The notes under the pieces: model-generated | Databases searched by the model: none | Told to the model about the DNA's origin: nothing | The model's input: only the letters and a program-made list of their open reading frames with translations | In this document: positions 47,939-58,560 of the stretch, piece by piece | Layout: each line of letters starts with the position of its first letter | Position numbering within the stretch: the stretch's first letter is position 1 | Made by a program: the position numbers and the translations under genes | NCBI GenBank assembly: GCA_937923255.1 | Contig: CALAIL010000062.1 | Location: 26,060 to 90,059 of the forward strand | Direction of reading: 5' to 3' | Source: an uncultured Propionivibrio sp. | GTDB taxonomy: Bacteria > Pseudomonadota > Gammaproteobacteria > Burkholderiales > Rhodocyclaceae | Length of the DNA stretch: 64,000 nucleotides

Positions 47939-49264
47939 ATGACCGCTCCTTCTCCCCCCGACCCTGCTTCTGAGCCGGTTGCTCCCCCCGCGCCAAATGC
48001 CGCACAAACAGCCTCGGCGCCTGTTCCGTCTGCGGTGGCGATTTCGTTGCCGCTTCTGATCGGCGCGGTGGTGATTCTGGCCCTGAATCTGCGTACTCCG
48101 CTGGTGGCGGTGGGGCCGGTCGTCGGCATGATTCGGGAAGATTTGGGCGTTTCAGGATCGTTTGTCGGCCTCGTCACCGCTTTGCCGATGCTGGCGTTCG
48201 CCCTGTTTTCTCCGCTGGCGGCACGGCTCGCCCGCCTTTGGGGCATCGAAAACGTATTGATCGGCTCATCGATACTGCTGGCGATCGGCATCGCCGTGCG
48301 TTCGGCCTTTCCTTCCGCCGCACTGCTCGTGGCCGGGACAGTCATTCTCTCGGCGGCGATTGCCATGGGTAATGTGCTATTGCCGGCGCTGGCCAAGCGC
48401 AGCCTGCCTCACCGCGTCGGGCTGATTATCGGCGCCATGACGTTCACCATGTCGCTGTCGGCGGCCGTTGCCGCGGCCGTCGCCGTACCATTGGCGCACT
48501 GGCTAAACTGGCGCTGGTCGCTGGGCGTCTGGATCGCGACCGCCCTGCTCGCCCTGCCGGTATGGCTGTATCTGCAGCGGCAGACGCCGCCGGCGCCCCC
48601 CGAATCGCCTGCCTATGGGCAAAACCCCACGCAGACACCCCACGCATCGGGCGGCCTGAACGTCTGGACTTCGCCTGCGGCCTGGTGCATCAGCGCCATG
48701 ATGGGCGTGCAGTCACTCATGTTTTACGCGATGGCGAATTTCCTACCCTCCGTACTGGCGGAAAAAGGCATGAGTGCGCTGGAAGCCGGCGTATACGGCT
48801 CGCTGTTCCAGGCCGTATCGCTGCTCGGCGTACTGGGCGCTTCGGCGCTCTTTGCACGCAGCCGCCGCAAGCAGGCACTGGGGCTGGGCATGGCGCTGAT
48901 GCTGGTTGCGGGCATCGGCGGCATCTGGCTGGGCGGCCTGGGAACGATGTGGCTGTGGGTGACGTGCGTAGGCATCAGCGGGTCGGCGCTATTTTCCGTT
49001 TCATTGATGCTGTTCGCCCTCCGTACCGACTCGCCGCAGGAAGCGGCCGCCTTATCCGGCATGGCGCAGTCAGTGGGGTACACAATCGCTATCTTCGGCC
49101 CGCTGGGCATGGGCATACTCTATGACGGGTTCGGCTCGTGGCGGATACCCATGGGCGTTCTCACGGCAATGATGGTCGGCGAATGTGCGCTGGCCTGGGC
49201 TGCGACCCGCGCCGAAACGCTGTCGCAATGCGCGCAAGCGGCGGAGAAACGCCAGCGATTTTAG
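47939..49264 (+). CDS. CynX/NimT-type MFS transporter
   Basis: 441 residues, twelve membrane segments. The first segment carries ILALNLRTPLVAVGPVVGMI, the mark of the CynX/NimT (cyanate or 2-nitroimidazole) family, followed by LGVSGSFVGLVTALPMLAFA. A proline-rich cytoplasmic N-terminus of about 30 residues and a loop rich in Pro/Thr after segment 6 are extra. Substrate unknown; no cyn genes nearby. Confidence 0.88.
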   Translation: MTAPSPPDPASEPVAPPAPNAAQTASAPVPSAVAISLPLLIGAVVILALNLRTPLVAVGPVVGMIREDLGVSGSFVGLVTALPMLAFALFSPLAARLARLWGIENVLIGSSILLAIGIAVRSAFPSAALLVAGTVILSAAIAMGNVLLPALAKRSLPHRVGLIIGAMTFTMSLSAAVAAAVAVPLAHWLNWRWSLGVWIATALLALPVWLYLQRQTPPAPPESPAYGQNPTQTPHASGGLNVWTSPAAWCISAMMGVQSLMFYAMANFLPSVLAEKGMSALEAGVYGSLFQAVSLLGVLGASALFARSRRKQALGLGMALMLVAGIGGIWLGGLGTMWLWVTCVGISGSALFSVSLMLFALRTDSPQEAAALSGMAQSVGYTIAIFGPLGMGILYDGFGSWRIPMGVLTAMMVGECALAWAATRAETLSQCAQAAEKRQRF

Positions 49265-49269
49265 AAGTC

Positions 49270-49445
49270 GTCCGGAGCTCCTTGATCCACGCGGGTTTCC
49301 GGGGGAACGCCCTGAAGCCCTTATAAACAGGGCATCTCCGGGCGCCCTACCCGCTAGCCCTTTATCTACGCGGGTTTCAGAGGCGCCTGCCGGCAAACGC
49401 CCTGTTTACGCGGGCTCCAGAGGAGGCGCCCGCTGGCAACGCCCA
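49270..49445. repeat. Hairpin-repeat cluster D
   Basis: Four units in the gap after the CynX-like gene, including an exact GCCCTTATAAACAGGGC (49317-49333) followed by CCCGCTAGCCC TTTATCTACGCGGG and GCCCTGTTTACGCGGGC types. It begins within ten bases of the stop and could end the transcript. Confidence 0.8.
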
Positions 49446-49463
49446 GCCGCGACGCCCCGCCGT

Positions 49464-49697
49464 TCAGTGAATCACAATCGGCCGCGCCGCGCCGGCGCAG
49501 AAATCATCGAGCAGTGCATCAATCGACTCCTGGCTACGCTCGGCGTCGGGAATATTGTCGATGGCCGAACGCAGCCCCATGGCCACCGAACCTTGCACGA
49601 ACAGGCTGCGGCTGGACTGTTTGTCGACCAGCTCGAAAGCCTGCCGCGTCGGATAAGCGACGATGGCATAGTTTTCGCTGTTATAGACAATATCCAT
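49464..49697 (-). CDS. DUF3567 family protein
   Basis: 77 residues: MDIVYNSENYAIVAYPTRQA, FELVDKQSSRSLFVQGSVA, then a short helix and PIVIH at the end. It fits DUF3567, a small family of unknown role that I know only from Betaproteobacteria, so it supports the taxonomic placement. AAAGGAG before ATG 49697. Confidence 0.87.
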   Translation of the reverse strand: MDIVYNSENYAIVAYPTRQAFELVDKQSSRSLFVQGSVAMGLRSAIDNIPDAERSQESIDALLDDFCAGAARPIVIH

Positions 49698-50153
49698 GGT
49701 GACTCCTTTCTGCCCGATGGCGCCGAACGAGAAGCCGCCCGGCAGGAGAAGAAGATGCGGCCGGTTTTTACAGTTTCAAGCCCGCCGCCCCGCCCGCTGA
49801 TGCCGCTTCACGCGGGCCCGTGCCGGCCGGCTTGTCCCCGGTCGATGCACGCAGATACCTTCTACCACACATCCGGATTCGGCGTAACGGACAAAACAGG
49901 CGTTTTGGCGCGTCATGGGCAAAATGGATACGGTCGGCAGGGCGGCGATGGCGGATTTTGCGCCGCGCGCCTACAGCATGTGGGGGCTCTGAAACCCTTA
50001 TAAACAGGGCATCTCCAGGCAGACGCCCGGAGATCCTTTATCCACGCGGGTTTCCGAAGGGGGTACCCGGAAACACCCTATCCACGCGGGGTTCAGAGCG
50101 CCCGCCCGGAAATGTCCGGCCTTGCCCGCCGGGCGCCGGCCAACACTGTCGCA
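49698..50153. repeat. Gap with hairpin-repeat cluster E (49985-50115)
   Basis: 49700-49980 shows no gene. From 49985 three units follow: CTGAAACCCTTATAAACAGG, GGAGATCCTTTATCCACGCG, GGAAACACCCTATCCACGCG. They end about 40 bases before the ATPase stop, on the side of its 3' end. Confidence 0.7.
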
Positions 50154-52979
50154 CTAACGACTACGGCGGGCGAACACCTTGAGAACTTCCATCGTCAGCG
50201 GAGAAATGAAGAAAAACGGCAGCATCAGCAGCCAGTCATTCAGGCCAAGCGGTACGGTATCGAAGACAGGTTGCAGGAACGGCACATAGACCACCATCAA
50301 AACCAGCAGGAACGATACGATGACCGCCCATACGATCCAGCGGTTGTTCATCAGCCCGAGCGAGAAAACGCTGTGCGTTTCAGAGCGCGCGGTAAAGGCG
50401 CGCAACAACTCAGACGTGCATAGCGTAATGAAGGCCATGGTCTGCGCAGCGGCCAGATGGTCGGGATAACGCGCCTGCGCCAGCAAAAATACGCTCAGGA
50501 CGGCAACGGCGTCCACAATGCCGATGACGCCGATACTGATCGCCATCATCTTGTCGATGACGGGTTCGCCCGGCGAACGCGGCGGCCGCGTCATGATATC
50601 CGGCTCGCCCTTTTCCATGCCCAGCGCCAGCGCCGGCGCGCCATCGCTGACCAGGTTGAGCCAGAGCAGCTGCACGGGGCGCAGCGGAATCGGCAGGCCA
50701 AACAGCATCGCCGAGAAAATGATGAGAATTTCGCCGACATTGCAGGCCAGCAAGAAGTAGACAAACTTGCGTATGTTGGCGTAGATGATCCGCCCCTGGT
50801 GGATCGCAGCGACAATGCTGGCGAAATTATCGTCGGTCAGCACCATGTCGGCCGTCTGCTTGGCAACGTCCGTGCCGGTGATGCCCATAGCGACGCCGAT
50901 ATTGGCACGTTTGAGCGCCGGCGCGTCATTGACGCCGTCGCCAGTCATCGCCACGACATGATCGTTGGCCTTCATCGCATCGACAATACGCGTCTTGTGC
51001 TGCGGCGACACGCGGCAGCACACTTGCAGGCGTTCGGCGCATTCCGCCAGTTCGGCATCGCTGAGATTTTCAATTTCGCTGCCGGTGAGCACCAGCCCGC
51101 CCGGCTTGAACATACCGATATCGCGCGCGATCGCTTCCGCTGTGTCCTTGTAGTCACCCGTCACCATCACGCACTTGAGGCCGGCGCCATGCGCCACTTT
51201 CAGCGCCTCGACGACCTCCTGGCGCGGCGGGTCGATCATGCCGAGCAGTCCGATGAAGACCAGGTCTCGTTCCACCGCTTCCGGCACCGGCGCATCCGGC
51301 ACACTATCCAGCGGCCGGCAGGCAACCGCCAGCACGCGCAGGGCCGAAGTCGCCATACCATGGTTCTGCGCCAGAATTGTCGCCCGCGCTTCCGCCGTCA
51401 GCGGAACAGTTTTACCGCCTTCGAGGCGCTGCGTGCACAGGTCGAGAATGACATCGGGCGCGCCTTTGACAAAAGCGGTGACAGCGCTGCCGACTGCCGC
51501 AACGATGTCCGGCGCGCCATCAACGCGGTGAATGGTCGTCATCCGTTTGCGGTCGGAATCGAAGGGGATTTCCTGTACACGCGGCAGTTGTTCATTGAGC
51601 GCATCGCGCCAGAGCCCCGCCTTGGCGGCGGCCACGACCAGCGCGGCCTCGGTCGGGTCGCCGGTAATGCGCCAGACGGAAGCGCCACCGTCCTGAGGCT
51701 CTTCTTTCAACGTCGCATCGTTACACAACAACGCGCCCCGCAACAGCAGGGAAACGTCGGGATATTCCTGCGGCTGGAAACGTTGTGCGTCGGCAAAATC
51801 GTTGGCCGACGCGCCTGCAAAAAACTCGCCCTGCGGTACGTAGCCTTCACCGCTGACCTTAAATTGACAGTCTCCAGCAACACCTTGCAGGACAGTCATC
51901 TCATTCTGCGTCAAGGTACCAGTCTTGTCCGAGCAGATGACGGTAGCGCAGCCCAGCGTCTCTACGGCGGGCAGCTTACGGATCAGCGCGTTGTTTCTGA
52001 TCATCTGCTGCATGCCGAGCGCCAGGCAAACGGTGACGATCGCCGGCAGACCTTCCGGCACGGCCGCAATCGCCAAGCTGACGGCGGTCATGAACAAATT
52101 GATGATGTCCTTTTCCTCGGCGCGCAGATAGGCCATGAAATCGCCGCCGATGGCTTGGGCCAGATGCGTGTCGCGGAACAAACCATAAATGAACACCAAG
52201 GCGCAGATAATCAGGCAGACGGAACCGAGTACCTTGCCCAGGTGTTCCAGCTTTTTTTGCAAGGGCGTCTGCTCGTTTTCAAACGATTGCAGCATCTCGG
52301 CAATCATGCCCATCTGGGTATTCATGCCGGTGCCGATGGCCAGCCCCTTGCCCCGGCCGTAACTGATCATGGTGCCCATAAAGGCCGAATTGGTCCGGTC
52401 GCCCAGCGGTGCGGCCGGATCCAGCAGTGCCGAAGCGTCCTTCTCTACCGGCACCGATTCGCCGGTCAGCGAAGCTTCCTCAATTTTCAGGTTGACGCTT
52501 TCGATCAGGCGCAGATCGGCAGGCACGAAATTGCCGGCTTCCAGCATGACGATGTCGCCCGGCGCAACTTCCCGGCCGGGGATGGATACCAGCACGCCGT
52601 CACGAATCACGGAGGCATTGGGCGCGGACATTTTCTGTAGCGCCTCAAGCGCCTGCTCCGCCTTGGACTCCTGCACCACGCCGATCACAGCATTGAGGAT
52701 GACGATCAGGACGATCGCGGCCGAATCGACATATTCGCCCAGCGCCAGCGAAATCAGCGCCGCCACGATCAGGATGATGATGAGAAAATTGTTGAACTGA
52801 TCCCAGAGCAATGCCATAAAACCCGGGCGCGGGCGATCTTTCAACTCGTTGTAGCCACCGCTGTCCAGCCGTCGCCGCGCTTCCGCCGCACTGAGGCCGC
52901 GCTCGCTGTCCGTCTCAAATTCGGCCGTCAGCGCGTCGATTGTCTTGCCGTGTGATTCCTTGTCGAACATGGTGTGCAT
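50154..52979 (-). CDS. Calcium-type (P2A) cation-transporting P-type ATPase
   Basis: 941 residues, ten membrane segments, N-terminal cation-ATPase domain ([20 protein letters not shown]). The actuator motif LTGESVPV, segment M4 with [12 protein letters not shown] (SERCA/PMR1 pattern, not the CPC of metal pumps), phosphorylation site [13 protein letters not shown], and hinge [15 protein letters not shown]. It likely exports Ca2+ (Mn2+ possible). ATG 52979 follows AAGGAG. A Usp gene lies 177 bp upstream on the same strand; Usp plus P2A-ATPase pairs occur in other bacteria. Confidence 0.93.
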   Translation of the reverse strand: MHTMFDKESHGKTIDALTAEFETDSERGLSAAEARRRLDSGGYNELKDRPRPGFMALLWDQFNNFLIIILIVAALISLALGEYVDSAAIVLIVILNAVIGVVQESKAEQALEALQKMSAPNASVIRDGVLVSIPGREVAPGDIVMLEAGNFVPADLRLIESVNLKIEEASLTGESVPVEKDASALLDPAAPLGDRTNSAFMGTMISYGRGKGLAIGTGMNTQMGMIAEMLQSFENEQTPLQKKLEHLGKVLGSVCLIICALVFIYGLFRDTHLAQAIGGDFMAYLRAEEKDIINLFMTAVSLAIAAVPEGLPAIVTVCLALGMQQMIRNNALIRKLPAVETLGCATVICSDKTGTLTQNEMTVLQGVAGDCQFKVSGEGYVPQGEFFAGASANDFADAQRFQPQEYPDVSLLLRGALLCNDATLKEEPQDGGASVWRITGDPTEAALVVAAAKAGLWRDALNEQLPRVQEIPFDSDRKRMTTIHRVDGAPDIVAAVGSAVTAFVKGAPDVILDLCTQRLEGGKTVPLTAEARATILAQNHGMATSALRVLAVACRPLDSVPDAPVPEAVERDLVFIGLLGMIDPPRQEVVEALKVAHGAGLKCVMVTGDYKDTAEAIARDIGMFKPGGLVLTGSEIENLSDAELAECAERLQVCCRVSPQHKTRIVDAMKANDHVVAMTGDGVNDAPALKRANIGVAMGITGTDVAKQTADMVLTDDNFASIVAAIHQGRIIYANIRKFVYFLLACNVGEILIIFSAMLFGLPIPLRPVQLLWLNLVSDGAPALALGMEKGEPDIMTRPPRSPGEPVIDKMMAISIGVIGIVDAVAVLSVFLLAQARYPDHLAAAQTMAFITLCTSELLRAFTARSETHSVFSLGLMNNRWIVWAVIVSFLLVLMVVYVPFLQPVFDTVPLGLNDWLLMLPFFFISPLTMEVLKVFARRSR

Positions 52980-53156
52980 GAAGGCTCCTTGTCTCTTGAT
53001 TTTTTTCACTCTTACGGCGGTGTTGTCTGCAACGCGGCTTATGGCGCGCATCCCTCCTCAAGGCGCCTGCCGGCGATTCTGCGCTTTATTCTTTTTCCGC
53101 ATGCACCTGCCCTGCCCTTCATGCCCTTCCTTTCGTCCATTGCCATCACATTGCCA

Positions 53157-53585
53157 TTATTTAACGAGCAGGATGGGCACCGGGGACAGATGCAGCACCT
53201 TCATCGTCGCTGAACCGATCAGTCGCCCCAACGCACCGCGCCCGTTCGTACCCATGATGATCTGGTCGCAGCCCAACGTTTCGGCAAAATGGATAATCGT
53301 TTCGGCCACATTGCCGAATTCGGCATGACAGGTATAGCGCGCGCCGGCAGCATCGAGCAATGCACGCGCAGGCGCCAGGGCGTGTTCACTTTCCTCGCGC
53401 AGAAAGTTAGCAATCTCGTCATGGTTGAAAAAACGTTTCACACTATGACTGATCGGCGGCTGAACGTTGAGCAGATGAATCTCCGCGCTGTCCGGATCGG
53501 CATAATCCAGGCGGGTCTGCGCTGCCAGCGACACGGCTCTCAACGCACATTCCGAACCATCGACGGGAATCAGGAACTTTTTCAT
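53157..53585 (-). CDS. Universal stress protein (UspA family)
   Basis: 142 residues, MKKFLIPVDGSECALRAVSL at the start and the ATP loop MGTNGRGALGRLIGSATMKV near the end. Start ATG 53585 after a GGGGGG stretch. It is transcribed toward the Ca-type ATPase, and the two may form an operon. Different from the Usp at 23.6 kb. Confidence 0.93.
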   Translation of the reverse strand: MKKFLIPVDGSECALRAVSLAAQTRLDYADPDSAEIHLLNVQPPISHSVKRFFNHDEIANFLREESEHALAPARALLDAAGARYTCHAEFGNVAETIIHFAETLGCDQIIMGTNGRGALGRLIGSATMKVLHLSPVPILLVK

Positions 53586-53981
53586 ATACCCCCCTACGTT
53601 TTCGAGCATGCTCTATGGAAAACAGTCGTCGTTGCAAACAGCAGTATTCAGTCTACCCGCCCCAGGCATTCCGGTGCAACATGGAGAGACGCACTCAACG
53701 CAGTGCAGACGCAGCGCGCATCTGCCACGCCCCATGCGATACACGCAGTGTTGTGGCCTTGTTTTTACCACCGGAAACGGCGAGCGGGTATGTGGAATAC
53801 CGAAATTGCCTGGCCCTTGAAAGGGCGTATATTCCGCCTTGCATTTAACGTCGCGTAATGCGCTAAGCAGAACGGACTGACCGACGCCCTGTCTGGCTCC
53901 GCCATCCAGAGCGCCAGACTGAATATCCGGCGGTGCGCCCTGCGCGGTTTTCAATTTTTATATTGATATGAGGAGGTGCAT
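53586..53981. other. Divergent promoter gap between Usp and the MatC-like gene
   Basis: No gene seen in about 390 bases. AGGAGG at 53971-53976 is the ribosome-binding site of the following gene. Confidence 0.5.
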
Positions 53982-55337
53982 GTGGATATTTCGTTAGTTG
54001 CCATCATGTCCATCGTCGCGCTGGTCGTCGTTGTTGCGATCAGCTGCGTTAACGAGGACCTGAACGTCGGCTTCCTGGCCATTGGCTTCGCCATCATCGT
54101 CGCCGGTGTCTGGGGCAATACTGCCGGTTCAAAAGTCTTGACCTACTTCCCGACCAGCCTGTTCATGATCCTTGTCGGCGTGACCTTCATGTTCGGCATG
54201 GCGCAGACTAACGGGACGATGGAAAAGCTCACTGCCTACGCCGTACGCGCCAGCGGCGGCAACGTCGCGCTGATGCCGCTGATCGTCTATATTCTGACGA
54301 CGATCATCACCACCATCGGCCCGGGCAACATCGCCGGGACGGCGTTGATGGCGCCCGTCGCCATGGCGATCGCCACGCGTATCGGCCTGTCTGCTTTCCT
54401 GATGACGCTGATCGTCGTCGGCGCGGCCAACGGCGCGGCTTTCTCGCCGTTCGCCCCGACCGGGATCATCTCCAACGGCCTTATCGCCAAGATGGCGCCG
54501 GAACTGGGCATCTCCGCTGACGCACTGAACAGCCTGGCCTGGAAGGTGCACTTCAACTCCACGCTCGCGCAAGCCTTTGCCAACATCGGCGGCTTCTTCC
54601 TTCTGGGCGGCTGGGCCTGGATTTCGAAGCAAAAAGGCGGCAAGCTCGACATTAACGAACTGGCGCCGAAACCCGAGCCGTTCAATAGTGCCCAGATCCA
54701 AACCTTGTCGATGGTCGGTGTGCTGATCGTGCTGGTCATTCTGCCCGGCCTGCCGTTCATGAAACCCTTCTTCGCCAGCAATCTGTGGCTGAAGAACATG
54801 GTCGCCAACGTCGGTACCATCGCTTTCATTCTCTCCTGCGTCCTGATGCTGACCGGTGCGGGTGACAGCAAGGCCGCCGTTAAGGTCGTGCCTTGGGGCG
54901 TGATCATGATGGTCTGCGGCATGACCGTGCTGATCGAAGTCATGGACAAATCCGGTGGCCTCAACGCACTGGTGAAGATCATCGGCACCATCTCCAACCC
55001 GACTTCGGCCAACGGTACGCTGGCGCTCATCACCGGCGTTATTTCGGCCTACTCCAGCTCGTCTGGCGTTGTTATGCCGATGTTCCTGCCGATGGTTCCG
55101 GGCCTGATCAAGGAAATCGGCGGTGGCGACCCGATCGCGCTGATCTCGTCAATCAACGTTGGTTCGCACTTGGTCGATACCTCGCCGCTCTCCACGCTGG
55201 GCGCCCTCTGCATCGCCTGCGCAGGAGACCACGAGGACAAAGGTGTACTGTTCAAGAGACTGCTGATGTGGGGGCTGTCGATGTCTATCGTCGGCGCCAT
55301 CGTCTGCTACGTCTTCTTCGGCCTGCTGGGCTTCTAA
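53982..55337 (+). CDS. MatC-like dicarboxylate carrier (SLC13/DASS-related)
   Basis: About 451 residues, roughly eleven membrane segments, containing the MatC N-terminal region (SLVAIMSIVALVVVVAISCV, LNVGFLAIGFAIIVAGVWG, TSLFMILVGVTFMFGMAQTN) and the repeat-type FAPTGIISNGLIAKM and SSGVVMPMFLPMVPGL hairpins. MatC in Rhizobium takes up malonate; related proteins carry C4-dicarboxylates. I place the start at GTG 53982, five bases after AGGAGG; GTG 53976 lies inside that site. Single gene with its own terminator. Confidence 0.85.
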   Translation: MDISLVAIMSIVALVVVVAISCVNEDLNVGFLAIGFAIIVAGVWGNTAGSKVLTYFPTSLFMILVGVTFMFGMAQTNGTMEKLTAYAVRASGGNVALMPLIVYILTTIITTIGPGNIAGTALMAPVAMAIATRIGLSAFLMTLIVVGAANGAAFSPFAPTGIISNGLIAKMAPELGISADALNSLAWKVHFNSTLAQAFANIGGFFLLGGWAWISKQKGGKLDINELAPKPEPFNSAQIQTLSMVGVLIVLVILPGLPFMKPFFASNLWLKNMVANVGTIAFILSCVLMLTGAGDSKAAVKVVPWGVIMMVCGMTVLIEVMDKSGGLNALVKIIGTISNPTSANGTLALITGVISAYSSSSGVVMPMFLPMVPGLIKEIGGGDPIALISSINVGSHLVDTSPLSTLGALCIACAGDHEDKGVLFKRLLMWGLSMSIVGAIVCYVFFGLLGF

Positions 55338-55380
55338 TCTAGACCATAAAGAAACAGACGTCACAATTTCTTGGAAAGCA

Positions 55381-55411
55381 AAAGCCGATGGCACCTGCCA
55401 TCGGCTTTTTT
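55381..55411 (+). terminator. Intrinsic terminator of the MatC-like gene
   Basis: AAAGCCGATGGC pairs perfectly with GCCATCGGCTTT around ACCT, followed by TTT. Textbook structure 43 bases after the stop. Confidence 0.92.
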
Positions 55412-56709
55412 ATACGCTTTTTATGTCAAACCATAACCCGGAAAATGCTAACTGCTTTGTAGCAAGGACGTTTTAGTTTTTATACGCCCCTATAGGCTTT
55501 GATATAAAAAGCTTTTTAAGCATGGCGCAGATTGTGTGGGCTTTACTAGTAACAACAGCACAGCTTCCAGATTTTTCATGAATGTAGTGTCAGTCACCCT
55601 GACCGCCCATTACAATTACGCGCACTGTACAAAACAACCGAGAATCAAGAATTCAGGCAACGATTCCAACATAACAGGCGCTCTCGACAGCCCAATGCTC
55701 TTCAACAACATTGCTATAAAGGCCGGTCTGGTCGGCAACACCTCACCAGAAATATCATGCTGGTTTTAGCAGCCAGGAACAGTTTAGCGTGTCATTGATG
55801 CACTCAAATATAAAGCGCTTCAATTTCGGCGTAATGGACAAAAATAGGTGTTAAAAATCGCTATAGCCTTTACGCGGCAAGGCTTTACAAGAGATCAAAA
55901 CCTTTGCACACAAAAAATGCTTTTTTGCGACCCCAAACGGCCAAGAAAAACGGACGCCGTAACGGCGCTCAGCGCTACAACTACAACCGTTGCGGTCAGT
56001 GTCTCAGCGGCGGGCAAAAGCCAAATCCCAGCATCAACACCCTTTTGCAGCGCTATAGTTGAATAAATGAAAAAGCCTAAGCTCGAAACCTGCGCAGAAT
56101 AAGGGTTTCCGGGGTGCCTGCCCGCAAACACCCGATTGGCGCGGGTTCCAGCGCTGCCCTGTCTGAAACGCCCAAAAGACGCGGGCTTCCGGGCAGCCGT
56201 TGCGGACGAACAGCTACTGCGGACGTTCGGACGCCACGCTGGTATCTCTTACCCAGAGTTAAAAGTGTGTGCCGTTCAACCCGCCGCGCGCAGACGCCAA
56301 CGCGCTTAATGCGCAATGCAGGCAAATGACTGCCGCGACGGGGGGCAGGTCCAGAGCCCGCACGGAATAAGGGTTTCCAGGGCGCCTGCCCGCAAACGCC
56401 CAATTGACGCGGGTTTCAGAGCCGCCCTGTCTGAAACGGCACATGCCATGCTTGTTTTCCTATGGACGCTTTTCTAATTTTGGCGTTGCTGAACCGCTAC
56501 CCGCTAACCCGCGTGGATTTGGGCATCTCCGGACTTGCATTTTTCAATTCTTTTTTTGCCAAGAAGACGTCCTTAAAAACATCCGTTTTGTCCATTACAC
56601 CTAAAAATGTGAGGGCATGGGGTAACGGCAAGAATCCGCAGGGCGATGCCCCAATGACGCACCGCACCGCTATTTTTGTTTTGTTTATCCGCTGTGAGGC
56701 AAAACCCTC
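55412..56709. repeat. Gap of 1.3 kb with A/T-stem element and hairpin-repeat cluster F
   Basis: No gene supported. Near 55896-55960 the phrase TTTGCACACAAAAAATGC and TTTTTTGCG resembles the element near 1991-2050. Hairpin-repeat units stand at 56095-56190 and again at 56360-56530, the two groups sharing AATAAGGGTTTCC, GCCTGCCCGCAAAC and GCCCTGTCTGAAACG about 264 bases apart. Confidence 0.65.
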
Positions 56710-57666
56710 TCAGTGCAACGCTGCGGCGTCACCGCCAAACAGCCGCGCGGCGAAGCCATTTCCGGCCTCTGCGCCCAACCGCTTGGCAAAACGTTCGGCA
56801 ATGTTTTCTTTGAGCGAGTAATCGAGTACGTTTTCCGCCTTGATAATGTCGCGTGCGACCGAATCCACGGTGCCGAAGTCGTCGGCTAACCCCATCTGGA
56901 TACCTTGTGCTCCCGTCCAGATCAGTCCGCTAAAGATTTCTGGCGTTTCTTTCAGGCGCTGACCGCGCCCCTGGCGCACGGCGTCGATGAACTGCTTGTG
57001 GACTTCGCTTAGCAAAGCTTCGGCATGCGCCTTCTGTTTTTCATCCTGCGGCGAAAACGGGTCGAGAAAACCCTTGTTGTTGCCTGCGGTCATCAGACGA
57101 CGTTCGACACCGACCTTTTCCATCACGCCGGTAAATCCGAAACCATCCATGCGCACGCCAATCGAGCCGATGATGCTGGCCTTGTCGACGAAAATCTTAT
57201 CGGCCGCCGACGCGGCATAATAGCCGCCCGAAGCGCAGACATCCTCGACAACCGCATACAGCGGGATTTTCGGATATTTGGTGCGCAGGCGACGAATTTC
57301 ATCGTAAATGATGCCGGACTGTACCGGACTGCCGCCAGGGCTGTTGATACGCAGGATAACGCCCGAAGTATTTTTGTCTTTAAAGGCTGCCTGCAAGGCA
57401 TTATTGACCTTATCTGCGCTGTTGTCGCCCGTCGATTCAATGACGCCGTTCAGATTGATGAGCGCCGTATGCTTGCCATCGCTCGATGTATCGCTGCGTC
57501 CCCAGTCAATCCAAACGATCATGGCAATAACAAAATAAGCCAGCATGGCAAATTTGAAGAAAATGCCCCAGCGCCGCTTGGCCCGCTGCTCTTTGAGAGA
57601 GGCCACGGCAAGCCGTTCGAGCAGCTTTCGCTCCCATTGTGGCTGATTGGTGTTCGGTGTATCCAC
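56710..57666 (-). CDS. sppA: Signal peptide peptidase SppA (S49 family)
   Basis: 318 residues with an N-terminal membrane anchor (FFKFAMLAYFVIAMIVWIDW) and one S49 protease domain: LINLNGVIES, GVILRINSPGGSPVQSGII, the nucleophile segment EDVCASGGYYAASAADKI, and GSIGVRMDGFG. It degrades cleaved signal peptides. This is the short form, about half of E. coli SppA. Downstream of the HAD gene on the same strand; a small ferredoxin gene often found between them in relatives is absent. Confidence 0.94.
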   Translation of the reverse strand: MDTPNTNQPQWERKLLERLAVASLKEQRAKRRWGIFFKFAMLAYFVIAMIVWIDWGRSDTSSDGKHTALINLNGVIESTGDNSADKVNNALQAAFKDKNTSGVILRINSPGGSPVQSGIIYDEIRRLRTKYPKIPLYAVVEDVCASGGYYAASAADKIFVDKASIIGSIGVRMDGFGFTGVMEKVGVERRLMTAGNNKGFLDPFSPQDEKQKAHAEALLSEVHKQFIDAVRQGRGQRLKETPEIFSGLIWTGAQGIQMGLADDFGTVDSVARDIIKAENVLDYSLKENIAERFAKRLGAEAGNGFAARLFGGDAAALH

Positions 57667-57903
57667 GGTAAAACTCAGATTGGATTTAAGAAAGGGTCAA
57701 TAAAAATCAGTGCATTCGACGAGAATGCGTCGAGCGGGTACTGGCAAGCATGGCAGGGATCGGCGAACGACCGACAAACTCAACGTTACACCGCAGAATA
57801 AGGCAATACTGCACGGCCGCCGCTGTCGATGACTGTTTCCGTTTTTATGTTGTTAAGGAGTATATCTCCCGCATGCTTCATCCATAAAGCAAAACCTGAA
57901 GCA

Positions 57904-58560
57904 TCAGGCGTTCGCCAGCAACCAGTCTGACAATTCCGCAACGCTGGATACCTGCGTCAGCGACCGTATTTCTCGCAGTTGTGCGCTGGAATGCGCACCA
58001 TAGCTCACGGCCAGGCTCTCAACACCGGCATTGGCTGCCATGTGCAGATCGTGTGTGGTATCGCCGATCATCAAAGTACGTTCGGGCGGGACATCGAACG
58101 CCTCCATCAGCTCATACAGCATTTGCGGATGGGGTTTGGAAAAGCATTCGTCGGCGCAGCGCGAAGCGGCAAAAAAGCGTTCCGCCCCGCTGGCGGCCAA
58201 GGCGCGATCCAGACCGCGCCGGCTTTTCCCCGTCGCTACGGCGAGCGTAAAGCCCCGCGTGCATAAGTCCCTGAGCAATGGCATCACACCGTCGAACAGA
58301 CAAAGCTCGCCATCGCCGGCAAGATAATGCCGGCGGTAGCAATCGGCCATTTCCGGATAGCGCCGCGGGTCGAGGGTAGGCGCGGCATAGCGCAAGGCAT
58401 CGGCAAGCCCCAGTCCGATGACCTGCCGGGCCTGCGCATCCGCAGGCTCAGGCAAACCGAGGTCGCGGCAGGCGGCGCGCATAGCAAAGATGATGGCGCC
58501 GATCGAATCGTGCAGCGTGCCATCCCAGTCAAACACCAGCAAATCAAAGCGCTTGCCCAT
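57904..58560 (-). CDS. HAD-family phosphatase (phosphoglycolate phosphatase-like)
   Basis: 218 residues: nucleophile motif VFDWDGTLHDS, motif II TLAVATGKSRRGLD, lysine in CFSKPHPQM, and motif IV MIGDTTHDLHMAANAG. Similar to Gph-type enzymes; substrate not certain. It overlaps the end of rluC by 17 bases, so it is read from the same transcript. Confidence 0.92.
   Translation of the reverse strand: MGKRFDLLVFDWDGTLHDSIGAIIFAMRAACRDLGLPEPADAQARQVIGLGLADALRYAAPTLDPRRYPEMADCYRRHYLAGDGELCLFDGVMPLLRDLCTRGFTLAVATGKSRRGLDRALAASGAERFFAASRCADECFSKPHPQMLYELMEAFDVPPERTLMIGDTTHDLHMAANAGVESLAVSYGAHSSAQLREIRSLTQVSSVAELSDWLLANA

Noticed and set aside
50457..52640. 727-codon frame antisense to the P-type ATPase
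   Set aside because: Mirror of the ATPase coding frame; composition rich in Arg/His/Gln and no homology.
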